Shown here: positions 14,220 through 14,843 of the stretch, piece after piece
How the letters are laid out: the number at the start of each line of letters is the position of its first letter
How positions within the stretch are numbered: position 1 is the stretch's first letter
Assembly: GCA_035455185.1 (NCBI GenBank)
Contig: DATIFQ010000088.1
Span: forward strand, 1 to 14,843
DNA length: 14,843 nucleotides
Source of the DNA: JAEHDI01 sp035455185
Lineage (GTDB): Bacteria > Acidobacteriota > Terriglobia > Bryobacterales > Bryobacteraceae
Direction of reading: 5' to 3'
Notes under the pieces: generated by a model
Told to the model about the DNA's origin: nothing
What the model saw: only the letters and a program-made list of their open reading frames with translations
The model's database searches: none
Position numbers and translations under genes: made by a program

Positions 14220-14795
14220 ATGGACCTTGCAGAGAACAAGACGGCTGCTACGGTGCCGGGGGAAGGGGCCGACTGGAGCTCGGCCCCGCTGCACTCGCTG
14301 ATGGATCACATCGTGGGCATTCATCACGAGTACCTAAAGCTCGAATTGCCGCGGCTGGCCGACAAAGCCGGCCGGTTGGTGAAATCCCGCATCGAGAAAT
14401 ACGGTGACTCCTCTCTCGTTCCGCTCCTCGACACGTTCCTAGAGCTGAAGAGCGAACTGGAGAGCCACATGTGGAAGGAAGAGGTTGTTCTGTTCCCGCT
14501 TATCCGGAATATGGAGGCTGCCGCCACCGCGGGAGTCAAAGCGCCGCCGGCGCACTGCGGCTCGGTGAACAACCCGATCCGGGTGATGGAGCACGAGCAC
14601 GCCTCCGCCGAGCGGGCGCTGGAGGAGATGCGGCGCATCACTAGCAATTACGCCGTTCCTGAGGGAGCGTGCGAAACCCACCGGATGCTGTTCGAGGCTC
14701 TGCGCGTTTTAGAGGAAGACCTGTGCAGGCACATCCGGCTGGAAAACGATATCCTGCACCCGCGCGCGTCGGAACTGGAAATGCTGGTGAGCTGA
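14220..14795 (+). CDS. Hemerythrin-like di-iron protein related to RIC/YtfE (Fe-S cluster repair)
   Basis: This 191-residue cytoplasmic helical-bundle protein has the ligand pattern of the YtfE/ScdA/DnrN (RIC) family: His30 and HHEYLKLELP (His35/His36), HMWKEEVVLFP (His83, Glu87), MEHEHASAE (Glu124/His125/His127) and CRHIRLENDILHP (His171, Glu175). RIC proteins repair Fe-S clusters damaged by nitric oxide or oxidants through a di-iron centre. Unlike full-length RIC (about 220 residues), it has only about 25 residues before the first ligand helix, so the N-terminal ScdA_N (DUF542) domain with its Cys pair is absent. Its mechanism may therefore differ, or it may act as an NO or oxygen sensor or store. 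It is divergent from the radical SAM/URO-D-fold pair behind a shared CRP/FNR-type site. The 48 bp after its stop to the window edge show nothing recognisable. Confidence 0.85.
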   Translation: MDLAENKTAATVPGEGADWSSAPLHSLMDHIVGIHHEYLKLELPRLADKAGRLVKSRIEKYGDSSLVPLLDTFLELKSELESHMWKEEVVLFPLIRNMEAAATAGVKAPPAHCGSVNNPIRVMEHEHASAERALEEMRRITSNYAVPEGACETHRMLFEALRVLEEDLCRHIRLENDILHPRASELEMLVS

Positions 14796-14843
14796 CGCGC
14801 GGAGCCTCGAAACGATAGAGCGGACGCCTACGTTCGCGGCCGG

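Noticed and set aside
14763..14801. 8-bp inverted repeat (CGCGCGTC and GACGCGCG) around the hemerythrin-like stop codon, as a terminator
   Set aside because: The loop is 23 bases, half of the stem is inside the coding sequence and there is no T-run. In such GC-rich DNA this is likely chance.

Overview
This is a high-GC, gene-dense stretch that reads as an Acidobacteriota chromosome, most likely of the Bryobacter/Solibacter type. The reasons are protein families typical of that phylum: the tail of an acidobacterial duplicated (ADOP/MacB-like) permease, an Oar-like TonB-dependent receptor of about 1,100 residues, a VWFA-related acidobacterial protein, and several Tat- or Sec-exported proteins. 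No RNA gene, CRISPR array, transposase or integrase was seen.

Layout. (1) Positions 1-54 are the last codons of an ADOP-type permease. They are followed by a Tat-exported protein of the L-fucose/arabinose isomerase-like fold (108-1535, +). (2) A complete four-gene polyamine ABC transporter operon, potABCD, occupies 5116-1544 on the minus strand, with each gene overlapping the next by exactly 4 bp. (3) Divergent from it and reading right are a TonB-dependent-receptor-like outer membrane protein split by a single-base frameshift near 7784 (5235-7841 plus 7832-8527), a 692-residue VWFA-domain protein (8530-10608) and a Tat-signal-bearing hypothetical protein with Gly/Met repeats (10663-11469). 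The receptor carries a similar Gly/Met/Pro-rich block. The tight spacing suggests one transcription unit for an envelope-associated system. (4) Convergent to this cluster, a minus-strand pair encodes a radical SAM/SPASM protein (14118-13054) and then a URO-D-fold protein (12992-11547). (5) Divergent from the radical SAM gene is a hemerythrin-like di-iron protein related to the RIC/YtfE iron-sulfur repair family (14220-14795).

The most striking non-coding signal lies between the radical SAM and hemerythrin genes: a perfect TGTGA-N6-TCACA palindrome (14152-14167), the consensus form for the CRP/FNR superfamily. Candidate -10 hexamers (TAnnnT) lie on both sides at exactly equal distances, which would put the site at -41.5 of both divergent promoters. 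With a RIC-like di-iron protein on one side and a radical SAM/URO-D-fold pair on the other, this suggests a co-regulated module responding to nitric oxide, redox state or oxygen, possibly linked to heme or Fe-S chemistry. The promoter geometry is read from the sequence; the physiological role is inference.

Two further points deserve attention. The receptor frameshift is either a sequencing error or a genuine inactivation. The Gly/Met-rich segments shared by two exported proteins of the same cluster suggest that they may work together at the envelope.
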